A stretch of 35,749 nucleotides of DNA, from assembly GCA_041740995.1 (NCBI GenBank), contig JBGSKY010000011.1, positions 1 to 35,749 of the forward strand, written 5' to 3'. Positions 25,943 through 33,575 of this stretch are shown here, piece by piece. The notes beneath the pieces were generated by a model, which worked only from the letters and a program-made list of their open reading frames with translations, was not told the origin of the DNA and did not search any database. The stretch's first letter is position 1. Every line of letters starts with the position of its first letter. Both the position numbers and the translations under genes were made by a program. Source of the stretch: JBGSKY01 sp041740995. Lineage in GTDB: Bacteria > Planctomycetota > Planctomycetia > Pirellulales > Pirellulaceae.

Positions 25943-26899
25943 ATGAAAACTGTCACCTGCGAACCACTCTTTGCACCGGAGAGCGTCGAGCTTAAGTTTT
26001 TGCCGGAAGGTCCGTATCCGATTAATGATTCGACGTTCTCATGGGTCTCGATTCAGCATGGTGGTAACTCGAAAGTCGGTGGCCTAAATGTCTTCGACTT
26101 TAAATCGAAATCGAACAAGACATATCTGCTACCGGGTCGGCCTGGATTCGCTTTTCCAACGAGCGACCCAGTAAAGTTTGTCGCAGGTTGTGAGCGTGAA
26201 GTCGGGCTATTTAATATTGAAACAATGGCTTGGGAAGTGTTGTGCGCTGGTATTGATTCGGACTGTGATGGCACGATCATCAATGACGCCGTGCTGTATC
26301 AAAATTCGATTGTCTTCGGTACCAAGGACCTCGAATTTAAAACGAAGAAGGCCTCGCTGTACCTGTTTCGAATGTCCGATCGCAAGCTGATTAAGTTGGC
26401 AGGTGGGCAAATCTGCAGCAACGGAAAAATAATCACTTCCGACGACGCCGGCAAATTGCGATTGCTTGACATCGACACGCCAACGCAACAAGTTGCCAGT
26501 TATGACTTGGATCTCGCTGCCGGGAAAATCACTAATCGTCGCGTCATTATTAACTGCAAAGACCAACCGGGGTTTCCTGATGGCATGACAATCAGTCCAG
26601 ACGGTCAATCGGTGTTTATCAGTTTTTACAATCCGGATTTTGCGCCTTATGGTCAGACGCGGCAATTTTCGCTCGCTGACGGTTCTGTAATTGCTTCGTT
26701 TCAGACACCCGGAGCGCCGCAAAACACTTGTCCACAAATCTGCAAGCTCGACGGTAAAGTCTACTTGGTGATTACGACTGCAATTGAACACATGTCGCCA
26801 GATCGTCAATTGAAATCGCCTGCATCAGGCAACCTCTTTATCGCACCGCTCGACTACGCAGAGGGCATCGCTTGCCCGCACTTACAGTTGAGCCAGTAG
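25943..26899 (+). CDS. SMP-30/gluconolactonase/LRE-like lactonase
   Basis: The product is 318 residues with no signal peptide, so it is cytoplasmic. The six-bladed propeller signatures are visible: LPEGPYPIND with metal ligand Glu22, CSNGKIITSDD with candidate Asn160, and PGFPDGMTISPDGQSVFISF with candidate Asp213, the E-N-D triad of SMP-30 lactonases. Members open sugar 1,4- or 1,5-lactones such as arabinono-, xylono- or gluconolactone. Next to a KdaD-like dehydratase and a KGSADH, a pentonolactone is the most economical guess. The region before GFPDGM is rather divergent, so substrate assignment is tentative. It converges with the DUF805-SRPBCC gene, 30 bases apart. Confidence 0.75.
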   Translation: MKTVTCEPLFAPESVELKFLPEGPYPINDSTFSWVSIQHGGNSKVGGLNVFDFKSKSNKTYLLPGRPGFAFPTSDPVKFVAGCEREVGLFNIETMAWEVLCAGIDSDCDGTIINDAVLYQNSIVFGTKDLEFKTKKASLYLFRMSDRKLIKLAGGQICSNGKIITSDDAGKLRLLDIDTPTQQVASYDLDLAAGKITNRRVIINCKDQPGFPDGMTISPDGQSVFISFYNPDFAPYGQTRQFSLADGSVIASFQTPGAPQNTCPQICKLDGKVYLVITTAIEHMSPDRQLKSPASGNLFIAPLDYAEGIACPHLQLSQ

Positions 26900-26929
26900 C
26901 AGAGTGAGGCGAGTTCTGTCGTTTTCGCG

Positions 26930-28414
26930 TCAGTCATTCTCGGCGGATTCTTTGACATGTTCGAGAACTCGCAGATGGATGCGGTGCAGAATCTCGTCGG
27001 TCCAAATCTTCCAATACAACCGAGGTCCCATATCAATTTGGTACCAAGTACTGCCTTCCAATCGTGTCGTCCCGTCGGGCAACTTAGCGAGCCGGAACTC
27101 GCCGCGTGTGCTGCGGAAAGTGTGATCAAGATGGGGCGGATGCAAATGTCTATAAGGTGACAATTCGGTCATCGGTTCTGGTTGACTGGCGACATCAAAC
27201 GCCAAGCGAACCGGTTCTTCCCAGGCTGTGATTGGCTCGACAAACGAGCCGGTTGTGAATTCGCAATGTCGAACCGCACCAACGCCCCTGCCCTCCATGT
27301 GAGCGCGGATGGGATAAGCAATTCCAACGGCTAGCATGCCCGTCGGTCTGGCGGTAATCTCGGGAAAATCGATGACTCTCTGCCACACCGTTTCGATAGG
27401 TGCGTTGATCGTTACCGACGAACACACTTCGATCGTCGGCGAGATGTCAAAGCGAGATTCAATTACTGCAATCATCGGCAACAATACTATGCAGCCGTAA
27501 AGACCTTTGCGTTCATCATGGTGTGGACGCTGAAACGAAACAGCGATTGAATAACCGACGATGGCTCCGAGTATTCCAAGTGGTATGAAAAGTGGTATAG
27601 CCATCACGATGCAGATGCCACCCTCGACTCCTAAAAGCAAAAATGCCAGCGATGCGATAATCAACGTCGCGACCGCATGAAGCAACGTTTTGCCGATGCC
27701 GACACCCGACGTGAAATTCAAAAGGTAAGAACTGACGGCACACGTCACGATCGGAGCACCAAAGAACATCGCCGCGCCGTAGCTGCCAAGTAGGTAGGTG
27801 CTCGCCAGTACGGTAACAAATAAATAGATGCCTCCGCTGGCGATGCCGACAAAGGCCGCAAAGAATTTGACGGAAGTTTCGGTTCGAATTGGTTCCGTCG
27901 ATAAATCCACAGTCGGGATCCGATACGCGTCGACCACCAACGCCGCTGCTTGATCAATCTCGCTTCGGTCTTCGGAATTGTCCTCTTCAGCTAAACTCAA
28001 AGCCGGCATCTTCGACGGAAGCAAGGCAAGCGTGATCATGCCGACAATGTTTATAAAGGGGACCAAAATTATCATCCCAAACCAAGGCGAAATGGAGGCA
28101 TCGTAAGCCCGACGAACGCTCATGCAGACACCGATCCACAGAAATGGCAAGCTCCAGAACAACCAAGCCCAGCCAAGCCAATCAGGCGCGAGCGAAAGAA
28201 ATTTTACTTTCGAAGCAAGCAGCGGGCTGACGAAATCGAGCGGCGAATAAAAGAGATCAGTCAGGCTGGCGATCACAACCAGCTCGACGAGATATTTCAA
28301 AATCGACAGTACAATTCCAACAGTTGCGTATTGCATCGCTCCAACTGCTCGGCCAAGGCCGAACAAGTTCGCGGGTCGAAAGTAGCCCAAGTCGCTCTGC
28401 TGATTAGATTTCAC
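26930..28414 (-). CDS. Multi-pass membrane protein with DUF805-like N-terminus and SRPBCC C-terminus
   Basis: The product is 494 residues with a GTG start. The N-terminal third (PANLFGLGRAVGAMQY, WIGVCMSVRRAYDASISPWFG) resembles DUF805-type membrane proteins. A middle part (about residues 185-325) adds more hydrophobic helices. From about residue 330 a START/SRPBCC-like domain follows: SSVTINAPIETVWQRVIDF, GVGAVRHCEFTTG, PVRLAFDV, GTTRLEGSTWYQIDM. The latter fold binds hydrophobic ligands. It is the last gene of the minus-strand run after thyA and folA (18 bases after folA), though it has no obvious connection with thymidylate synthesis. Function unknown; the two-part architecture is the noteworthy point. 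Confidence 0.7.
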   Translation of the reverse strand: MKSNQQSDLGYFRPANLFGLGRAVGAMQYATVGIVLSILKYLVELVVIASLTDLFYSPLDFVSPLLASKVKFLSLAPDWLGWAWLFWSLPFLWIGVCMSVRRAYDASISPWFGMIILVPFINIVGMITLALLPSKMPALSLAEEDNSEDRSEIDQAAALVVDAYRIPTVDLSTEPIRTETSVKFFAAFVGIASGGIYLFVTVLASTYLLGSYGAAMFFGAPIVTCAVSSYLLNFTSGVGIGKTLLHAVATLIIASLAFLLLGVEGGICIVMAIPLFIPLGILGAIVGYSIAVSFQRPHHDERKGLYGCIVLLPMIAVIESRFDISPTIEVCSSVTINAPIETVWQRVIDFPEITARPTGMLAVGIAYPIRAHMEGRGVGAVRHCEFTTGSFVEPITAWEEPVRLAFDVASQPEPMTELSPYRHLHPPHLDHTFRSTRGEFRLAKLPDGTTRLEGSTWYQIDMGPRLYWKIWTDEILHRIHLRVLEHVKESAEND

Positions 28415-28432
28415 GTTTGCAGCACGCTTTCT

Positions 28433-28933
28433 TTATCGCGTTTTTACCCAGTGCTCGAATACGCTGGGGTATTGATTGCGATGGTCAGAGGGGACGTATT
28501 CGCTAGCGATTTGCTGCCAGCCTGCCAAATCGAATGGTTCAATTTTCGTGTCACCTTCGATATCTACCAGCACACGAGTCATCAATATTTCGTTGACGAT
28601 CGGCATGCATAGATCATAGATCGTCGCACCGCCAACAATGTAAAGATGTTTCAAAGATGGAACCAAGGCGATTGCGGTGTCCAAGTCGTGAATCACACTG
28701 ACGTCGCGATGAGGACTTGAGAAATCACCTTGGTGGGTCAGCACAATTGTGTGGCGGCCGGGCAGCGGATTTGGGATCGACTGGAATGTTCGTCGCCCCA
28801 TCAACATGTAATGCCCCATGGTTAATCGCTTGAAACGCTGCAAGTCGTTGCGCAGTTTCCAAGGCAGTGAGTTGTCCTTGCCGATTACTTGGTTTCGTGC
28901 AACTGCAACGACGATCGAAATTTTTTCTGGCAT
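28433..28933 (-). CDS. folA: Dihydrofolate reductase
   Basis: The product is 166 residues from the ATG at 28933; a TTG at 28954 in frame would overlap thyA. The fold is complete: IVVAVARNQVIGKDNSLPWK at the start, with acid Asp30 in LRNDLQRFK, MLMGRRTFQSIP for cofactor binding, PLPGRHTIVLT, and YIVGGATIYDL. It reduces dihydrofolate to tetrahydrofolate with NADPH, regenerating the folate consumed by thymidylate synthase. The start lies 10 bases after the thyA stop, so the two form an operon and their products work in one cycle. The adjacent downstream gene is a membrane protein of unknown function. Confidence 0.93.
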   Translation of the reverse strand: MPEKISIVVAVARNQVIGKDNSLPWKLRNDLQRFKRLTMGHYMLMGRRTFQSIPNPLPGRHTIVLTHQGDFSSPHRDVSVIHDLDTAIALVPSLKHLYIVGGATIYDLCMPIVNEILMTRVLVDIEGDTKIEPFDLAGWQQIASEYVPSDHRNQYPSVFEHWVKTR

Positions 28934-28943
28934 TGAAACAAGT

Positions 28944-29738
28944 CTAGATAGCAACGGGCGCTGAAATATGCGGATGCGGATCGTAATTGACTAGCTTGAA
29001 ATCATCGAAGGCAAAATCAACGATCGACTCTGGTACTCTGAGAATCTCCAATTGCGGCAGCGGTCGGGGCGATCTAGCTAGCTGTGTCGTCGCTTGTTCA
29101 AAATGGTTGGAATACAAGTGTGCGTCGCCCAGGGTGTGGACGAACTCGCCCGGTTGCAGACCAGTTGTCGCGGCCATCATCATCGTCAGCAAGGCATACG
29201 AAGCGATGTTGAAAGGAACACCCAGAAAGAAATCAGCGCTGCGCTGATACAACTGGCAACTCAGTCGACCATTGGCCACATAAAATTGAAACAGTAAGTG
29301 GCATGGCGGGAGGGCCATCTGTTCAATTTGGCCGACGTTCCAAGCGCTGACGATCAGCCGTCGTGAGTCGGGCGTCTCGCGGATCGCCTGTTGAACCTGA
29401 ATTATTTGATCAATCGTTTCGCCAGTATTGCATTCCCAAGAACGCCACTGCTTGCCGTATACGGGTCCAAGTTCGCCGTTGTCGTCTGCCCATTCGTCCC
29501 AGATGGTGACTCGGTTCTCGTTCAAATATTGGACGTTTGTTTCGCCCCGCAAGAACCAAAGCAACTCGTGCAGGATGCTTCGTAGATGCAACTTTTTGGT
29601 CGTCAGCAATGGAAAGCCTTCGCTGAGATCGAATCGCATTTGTCGACCGAAAACGGAACGGGTTCCGGTCCCCGTACGATCGGATTTATCGACGCCGTTT
29701 TCTAAGATGTCGCGGAGCAGATCTAGATATTGTTGCAT
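28944..29738 (-). CDS. thyA: Thymidylate synthase
   Basis: The product is 264 residues from the ATG at 29738 (MQQYLDLLRDILENG), the same length as E. coli ThyA; the frame stays open for 43 more codons upstream, but these are not homologous. The nucleophile Cys146 in MALPPCHLLFQFYV has the same number as in E. coli. Other signatures are DRTGTGTRSVFGRQMRF, LWFLRGETNVQYL, RRLIVSAWNV, QLYQRSADFFLGVPFNIASY and HLYSNHFEQ. It methylates dUMP to dTMP using methylene-tetrahydrofolate, leaving dihydrofolate for FolA encoded next. It follows the methyltransferase gene by 46 bases in the same direction. Confidence 0.95.
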   Translation of the reverse strand: MQQYLDLLRDILENGVDKSDRTGTGTRSVFGRQMRFDLSEGFPLLTTKKLHLRSILHELLWFLRGETNVQYLNENRVTIWDEWADDNGELGPVYGKQWRSWECNTGETIDQIIQVQQAIRETPDSRRLIVSAWNVGQIEQMALPPCHLLFQFYVANGRLSCQLYQRSADFFLGVPFNIASYALLTMMMAATTGLQPGEFVHTLGDAHLYSNHFEQATTQLARSPRPLPQLEILRVPESIVDFAFDDFKLVNYDPHPHISAPVAI

Positions 29739-29784
29739 GGTCAGAGATGAGGTCGGGGACGGCGGATACGTCACAAATTCAACA

Positions 29785-30459
29785 CTAAGCGAACTGCGCT
29801 GGCAAGCGAGCTTTCCAGGTCCAGTGACGATCCGAAGTGATTGCGACATCTGCACCGGGAAAGCCAACTTGCTCGACTAACATTTGGACTTCGTCAATAC
29901 TGAGCGCCGCGTATAGACTCTGTCGAAATAACTGTTGGGCTAGCAGCGTTTCACTGTGCGTGTGAGTCTGCACCAGCCGTTCGACTTCGTCGTCGTTTTC
30001 TGGTCGGGCAAGATCGCGGACGAAGATCAGACCGCCGGGTTTTGTCAAACGAGCACACTGTTGAAAAAATGGTAGCGGTTGAGCCAAATGGTGAACTAGC
30101 GAATTAGAAATTATTGTGTCAAAAAAATGGTCATCCATCGACAACTGATCGATTCGCGCATGTCGCAATTGAATTCGGCTGGTCAATGAGGAAACCTCCA
30201 GTCGATAACGGGCCAATTCGAGCATCGCAACAGACGCATCGATCGCCTTCACTCGGACAGAAGCAACGCGCTGGCAGATTTCAATTGGAATGAGTGCCGT
30301 CCCAGTACCCAGGTCGCAAATATCACTACCAAGCTCGCCGGCGGCCACTAGGTCATCAACGAAGCAGCGATTCACGCCCTCGTGATCCATTAGGTCGTAG
30401 CATTCGGCGTCGTCCCATTCGGACATGACCTCAGGTTCAAGCTGGCGATGGAGTGGCAT
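29785..30459 (-). CDS. Class I SAM-dependent methyltransferase
   Basis: The product is 224 residues from the ATG at 30459 (MPLHRQLEPEVMSEW); an upstream ATG at 30534 would add 25 basic residues and crowd the rimO start. The Rossmann motif I is DICDLGTGTALIPIEI (about 47-62). The acidic end of strand 2 is VKAIDAS, motif IV is DTIISNSLVHHL and motif VI LTKPGGLIFVRDL. These show a methyltransferase of the UbiE/COQ5-like Methyltransf_11 or _25 group. The substrate cannot be read. Its place ahead of thyA in the same direction suggests shared transcription, while rimO is transcribed divergently. Confidence 0.78.
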   Translation of the reverse strand: MPLHRQLEPEVMSEWDDAECYDLMDHEGVNRCFVDDLVAAGELGSDICDLGTGTALIPIEICQRVASVRVKAIDASVAMLELARYRLEVSSLTSRIQLRHARIDQLSMDDHFFDTIISNSLVHHLAQPLPFFQQCARLTKPGGLIFVRDLARPENDDEVERLVQTHTHSETLLAQQLFRQSLYAALSIDEVQMLVEQVGFPGADVAITSDRHWTWKARLPAQFA

Positions 30460-30553
30460 TATCACATATGGGCTTAAAGTTTTTCGCTTTTGTTTTGGCG
30501 GGAATTGCTTATGATAAGGCGTTTTCCCAGGCATTTCTCAGTTCACATCTCCC

Positions 30554-31981
30554 ATGCACAGTCTACCGATTCTGGCCGCCGTTGACCAAGGCCCCCGCGA
30601 GCAATTAGGTGGCGTCGGTACTTTAGACCAGCCCGCCAAGGGCAAATACAGCTTCATTTCGCTTGGCTGCCCGAAGAACCTCGTTGACAGCGAGCAAATG
30701 CTTGGCTTGCTGCATGCAGATGGTTACCACATGGTTGACGAGCCAAAAGGCTGCGATTTTGTCGTCATCAACACTTGCGGCTTCATCGATTCGGCCCGCA
30801 AAGAATCGATGCAGACGATCGATCAAATGCTTGAATTGAAAAAGAAGGGTGAGATTCGCGGCGTCATCGTGACGGGCTGTTTAGCCGAACGCCAAAGAGA
30901 TTTATTGCTGGAACAACGACCAGAGATTGATGGATTGATCGGCGTTTTTGGCCGCGATGAGATCGTGAATTTGGCCGACTCGTTTCTCGGAGGGACTTTA
31001 GAAGAACAACGCACGATTTTCCGCCCTGCCCCGATTCGGGCCTTGGCCGACGACTTTCGGCTGCCCGCAACACCAAAGCATTTTGCCTATTTGAAAATTT
31101 CTGAAGGTTGCGACCGGCTGTGTACGTTTTGTGCGATCCCGAAAATGCGAGGCAAACATGCCAGCAAGCCGATGGATTCGGTAATCAAAGAGGCGAAAGC
31201 ATTGGCTGCTCGCGGTGTGCGAGAACTGGTCATTGTGGCTCAAGATACGACTTACTACGGCATCGATATCTATGGCGAACCACGATTGACGGAATTGCTG
31301 ACCGAGCTGAATAAAATTGACGGGATCGATTGGATTCGGCTGATGTATTTCTATCCGATGTACATCGATGATCGATTAATCGAAACCATTGAGTCATCCG
31401 ACAAAATCCTTCCCTATATCGACATTCCTCTGCAACATTACAACGACACGATGCTGCGACGAATGTCGCGTCGAGTGACTAGTTCGCAAATTACCGACCT
31501 TATCGGCAAGCTTCGCGAAGGTATCAGCTCGCTAGTTCTGCGAACGACGATGATTGTTGGCTTTCCCGGTGAGACAGACGAACAATATCAAGATCTTGAA
31601 GACTTTGTCGCGACGGCCAACTTCGAACGGCTTGGTGTATTCACCTATTCGTTTGAGCCAGATACGCCAGCAGCAAAACTGCCAGATCATTTGCCGCAAC
31701 GAATCAAAGTTGAGCGTCAAAAGAGTTTGATGGCCGTCCAGCAAAAGTCCGCCTTCAATTGGTCGCAATCGATGGCCGGTCAAAAGCTCGATGTGATTGT
31801 TGACAAGCTATTTGACCCTGCGAAAAACGTCGCTGTCGGACGTTCATTTGCCGACGCTCCGGAAGTCGACGCGGTGGTTTATCTGACAGGTGCTGAGGGG
31901 CGTCCTTTGAAGCCAGGCGAGTTGCTAGAAGCTGAAATTGTTGGCTCACAGGGCTATGATTTAATCGCAGCCATCGCTTAG
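30554..31981 (+). CDS. rimO: Ribosomal protein S12 methylthiotransferase
   Basis: The product is 475 residues. After an unusual extra N-terminus of about 30 residues, KYSFISLGCPKNLVDSEQML begins the UPF0004 domain, with cluster cysteines Cys39, Cys75 (NTCGFIDSA) and Cys109 (VTGCLAER). The radical-SAM domain carries CDRLCTFC (Cys186, Cys190, Cys193), and a C-terminal TRAM domain ends the chain (GQKLDVIVDK onwards). The LGCPKNLVDSE and ISEGCDRLCTFCAIPKMRG variants are those of RimO rather than MiaB. It adds a methylthio group to the aspartate of ribosomal protein S12. A start nearer residue 31 is possible but has no start codon in place. Confidence 0.92.
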   Translation: MHSLPILAAVDQGPREQLGGVGTLDQPAKGKYSFISLGCPKNLVDSEQMLGLLHADGYHMVDEPKGCDFVVINTCGFIDSARKESMQTIDQMLELKKKGEIRGVIVTGCLAERQRDLLLEQRPEIDGLIGVFGRDEIVNLADSFLGGTLEEQRTIFRPAPIRALADDFRLPATPKHFAYLKISEGCDRLCTFCAIPKMRGKHASKPMDSVIKEAKALAARGVRELVIVAQDTTYYGIDIYGEPRLTELLTELNKIDGIDWIRLMYFYPMYIDDRLIETIESSDKILPYIDIPLQHYNDTMLRRMSRRVTSSQITDLIGKLREGISSLVLRTTMIVGFPGETDEQYQDLEDFVATANFERLGVFTYSFEPDTPAAKLPDHLPQRIKVERQKSLMAVQQKSAFNWSQSMAGQKLDVIVDKLFDPAKNVAVGRSFADAPEVDAVVYLTGAEGRPLKPGELLEAEIVGSQGYDLIAAIA

Positions 31982-32055
31982 AATTCTCGGCCAGGTGGGA
32001 CCTGCAGTTGGTCGAAGTTCTGATTACCGCGACAATTTAATTGATCGAAATTCTA

Positions 32056-32619
32056 ATGGCGTCGAAAGTTTGGAACGTTCCCAATTTGCTCTCGATGGCT
32101 CGATTGATCTTAGCCCTGGTCGTTTGCGGGTTGATCGAATTTCATCTTTTTCTGCCTGCGCTGATCTGCTTTGTTGTTGCTGCTGGGACCGATTGGATGG
32201 ACGGCTGGTACGCTCGAAAGTACCAGCAGATCACCAAGCTTGGTCGCATCCTCGATCCGTTTGTTGACAAAGTCATCATCATCGGAACGATGACAGAACT
32301 GTGTGCTCAAGCTGGTTCAGGACTTGCGCCTTGGATCGTGATCGTGGTGACCGCACGTGAGCTGTTGGTGACTTCTCTGCGTGGCATGATCGAAGGATCA
32401 GGTGGCGACTTTTCAGCAAAACAACTTGGTAAGTGGAAGATGGTGCTGCAGTGCGCCGCGATAGTCGCGATCTTCCTGAGCCTAATCTTCAGTCCATGCC
32501 CGAGCTGGCTTTTATGGACAAGATTGATCTTAGTTTGGGGAGCACTGATCCTGACCGTAGTCTCAGGTGTGGAATACGTGATGTTAGTGATCAAGTCACA
32601 AAAATCTTCGGGCAACTGA
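32056..32619 (+). CDS. pgsA: CDP-diacylglycerol--glycerol-3-phosphate 3-phosphatidyltransferase
   Basis: The product is 187 residues from the ATG at 32056 (MASKVWNVPNLLSMARL); a TTG at 32041 is in frame but weaker. The CDP-alcohol phosphotransferase signature is complete: Asp46, Asp49-Gly50, Ala53-Arg54, Gly63, Asp67 and Asp71 in TDWMDGWYARKY and GRILDPFVDK. Several hydrophobic helices follow. NVPNLLSMAR and VTARELLVTSLRG point to PgsA, the first step to phosphatidylglycerol in the inner membrane. The gene follows rimO by 74 bases and may be cotranscribed. Downstream is the first 76-bp palindrome. Confidence 0.88.
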   Translation: MASKVWNVPNLLSMARLILALVVCGLIEFHLFLPALICFVVAAGTDWMDGWYARKYQQITKLGRILDPFVDKVIIIGTMTELCAQAGSGLAPWIVIVVTARELLVTSLRGMIEGSGGDFSAKQLGKWKMVLQCAAIVAIFLSLIFSPCPSWLLWTRLILVWGALILTVVSGVEYVMLVIKSQKSSGN

Positions 32620-32720
32620 GCGGCAGAATAATGGACCGTCTTTACATAGGTTGCCGCACTCATTTTTAGCGGTAAAGCACAAGCCCTTCGGTTCTTCAAC
32701 AAGTAATCTTCGACGGACAA

Positions 32721-32796
32721 TAAGAGCCTATCCGAAAAGGGGTCTGACCCTTTGGAGGAACGGAGAGGGTCAGACCCCTTTTCGGATAGGTTTTAA
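32721..32796 (+). repeat. 76-bp palindromic element, copy 1
   Basis: A perfect 25-base inverted repeat (32727-32751 and 32766-32790) surrounds a 14-base loop, TTGGAGGAACGGAG. The arm begins CCTATCCGAAAAGG and ends GGGTCTGACCCT. TAAGAG and TTTTAA border it. It lies between the convergent pgsA and histone-like genes, where it could end transcription from both sides. Copy 2 at 33331-33406 is its reverse complement at 71 of 76 positions. No transposase is present, so a MITE-like non-autonomous element is plausible. Confidence 0.8.
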
Positions 32797-32852
32797 GAAC
32801 CGGACGACTTGCGCCGTTCCGCTAAAATCAAAAACGGTTCGTCCTATTTAAC

Positions 32853-33221
32853 TCAGCGACCGCGTTTTGCAGTGACTGGTTTGCGTGCTGCGGCAGTCGC
32901 TTTAGGTTTTGCTTTTTGGGCCGCCGTGACTTTGGAAGCAGCGACCTTCGAAGCGGCCGGTTTCGCAACGGACTTGCTTGCGGCGGATGCTTTGACCGTT
33001 GTAGATTTGGTCACCGTTGTCTTTGATGACGCCGACGGTTTGGCTGTGGTAACAGTCAGCGGTTTTGCTTTGGCAGTCACGGCTGACTTTGTTTTTGAAG
33101 TTGCGATTTTGGCCGGTTCAACCTTCGAAGGTTTTGCCTTTGAAGCCGATTTCTTTCCACCAAAAGCTTTGTCCCAACCAGAGGAATAATTGCCGTTGGT
33201 GCCAACGCGAGTAATTGTCAC
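32853..33221 (-). CDS. Histone H1-like Lys/Ala-rich basic protein
   Basis: The product is 122 residues from a GTG at 33221 supported by GGAG eight bases upstream. The frame also extends upstream to 33326, but that part is cysteine-rich and uncharacteristic. A short ordered N-terminus, TRVGTNGNYSSGWDKAFGG, precedes a tail of lysine, alanine, serine, threonine and valine. Repeated AK, SK and KP motifs such as KPAASKVAASKV give the character of bacterial H1-like proteins. It probably binds nucleic acid non-specifically through the tail; the N-terminal segment may be a conserved planctomycete domain (from memory, not verified). It is bracketed by the two 76-bp palindromes and stands alone. Confidence 0.72.
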   Translation of the reverse strand: MTITRVGTNGNYSSGWDKAFGGKKSASKAKPSKVEPAKIATSKTKSAVTAKAKPLTVTTAKPSASSKTTVTKSTTVKASAASKSVAKPAASKVAASKVTAAQKAKPKATAAARKPVTAKRGR

Positions 33222-33229
33222 GATCAAGT

Positions 33230-33233
33230 CTCC
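33230..33233 (-). promoter_or_regulatory. Ribosome binding site that decides the GTG start of the histone-like gene
   Basis: GGAG on the minus strand, eight bases before the GTG at 33221. It favours this start over upstream in-frame codons and places the ordered N-terminal motif directly at the protein start. Confidence 0.6.
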
Positions 33234-33330
33234 GAAGCAGTAAAAGAAGTTCTGGATAAACCGACCTCGCGAGTGTTGCGGTCGCAAACATTTCAAAGGA
33301 CAAGTCATCGTTTGAAGCAGAAACAATGAC

Positions 33331-33406
33331 TTATAGCCTAATCGAAAAGGGGTCTGACCCTCTCCGTTCCTCCAAAGGGTCAGACCCCGTTTCGGATAGG
33401 CTCTTA
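33331..33406 (-). repeat. 76-bp palindromic element, copy 2 (inverted)
   Basis: This copy is oriented opposite to copy 1: read on the minus strand it matches copy 1 at 71 of 76 positions, including the whole 14-base loop. Its own arms pair with three mismatches in 25. It lies between the end of the LarA-like gene and the start of the histone-like gene, both on the minus strand. The rest of the 33222-33575 gap shows no gene. The two copies together form a larger inverted repeat of about 690 bases around the histone-like gene. Confidence 0.8.
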
Positions 33407-33575
33407 ATGAGCAGCGACGGCAAACGAATTCTCATCGCGAACCGATATCTTTGAAAGGTTACACGCTGCTTGGAACGCTGGTCAAGAGCGTGAGCGAAAA
33501 CATTCAAAAACTTATGACGCTTTTTTGTCTCTCAACTTATCCAACCGATGATCGACAACGTAAATTTCGCTTGGC

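Noticed and set aside
26207..26809. Minus-strand frame of 200 codons inside the lactonase gene
   Set aside because: Antisense shadow; the plus-strand protein has conserved lactonase motifs over the same bases.
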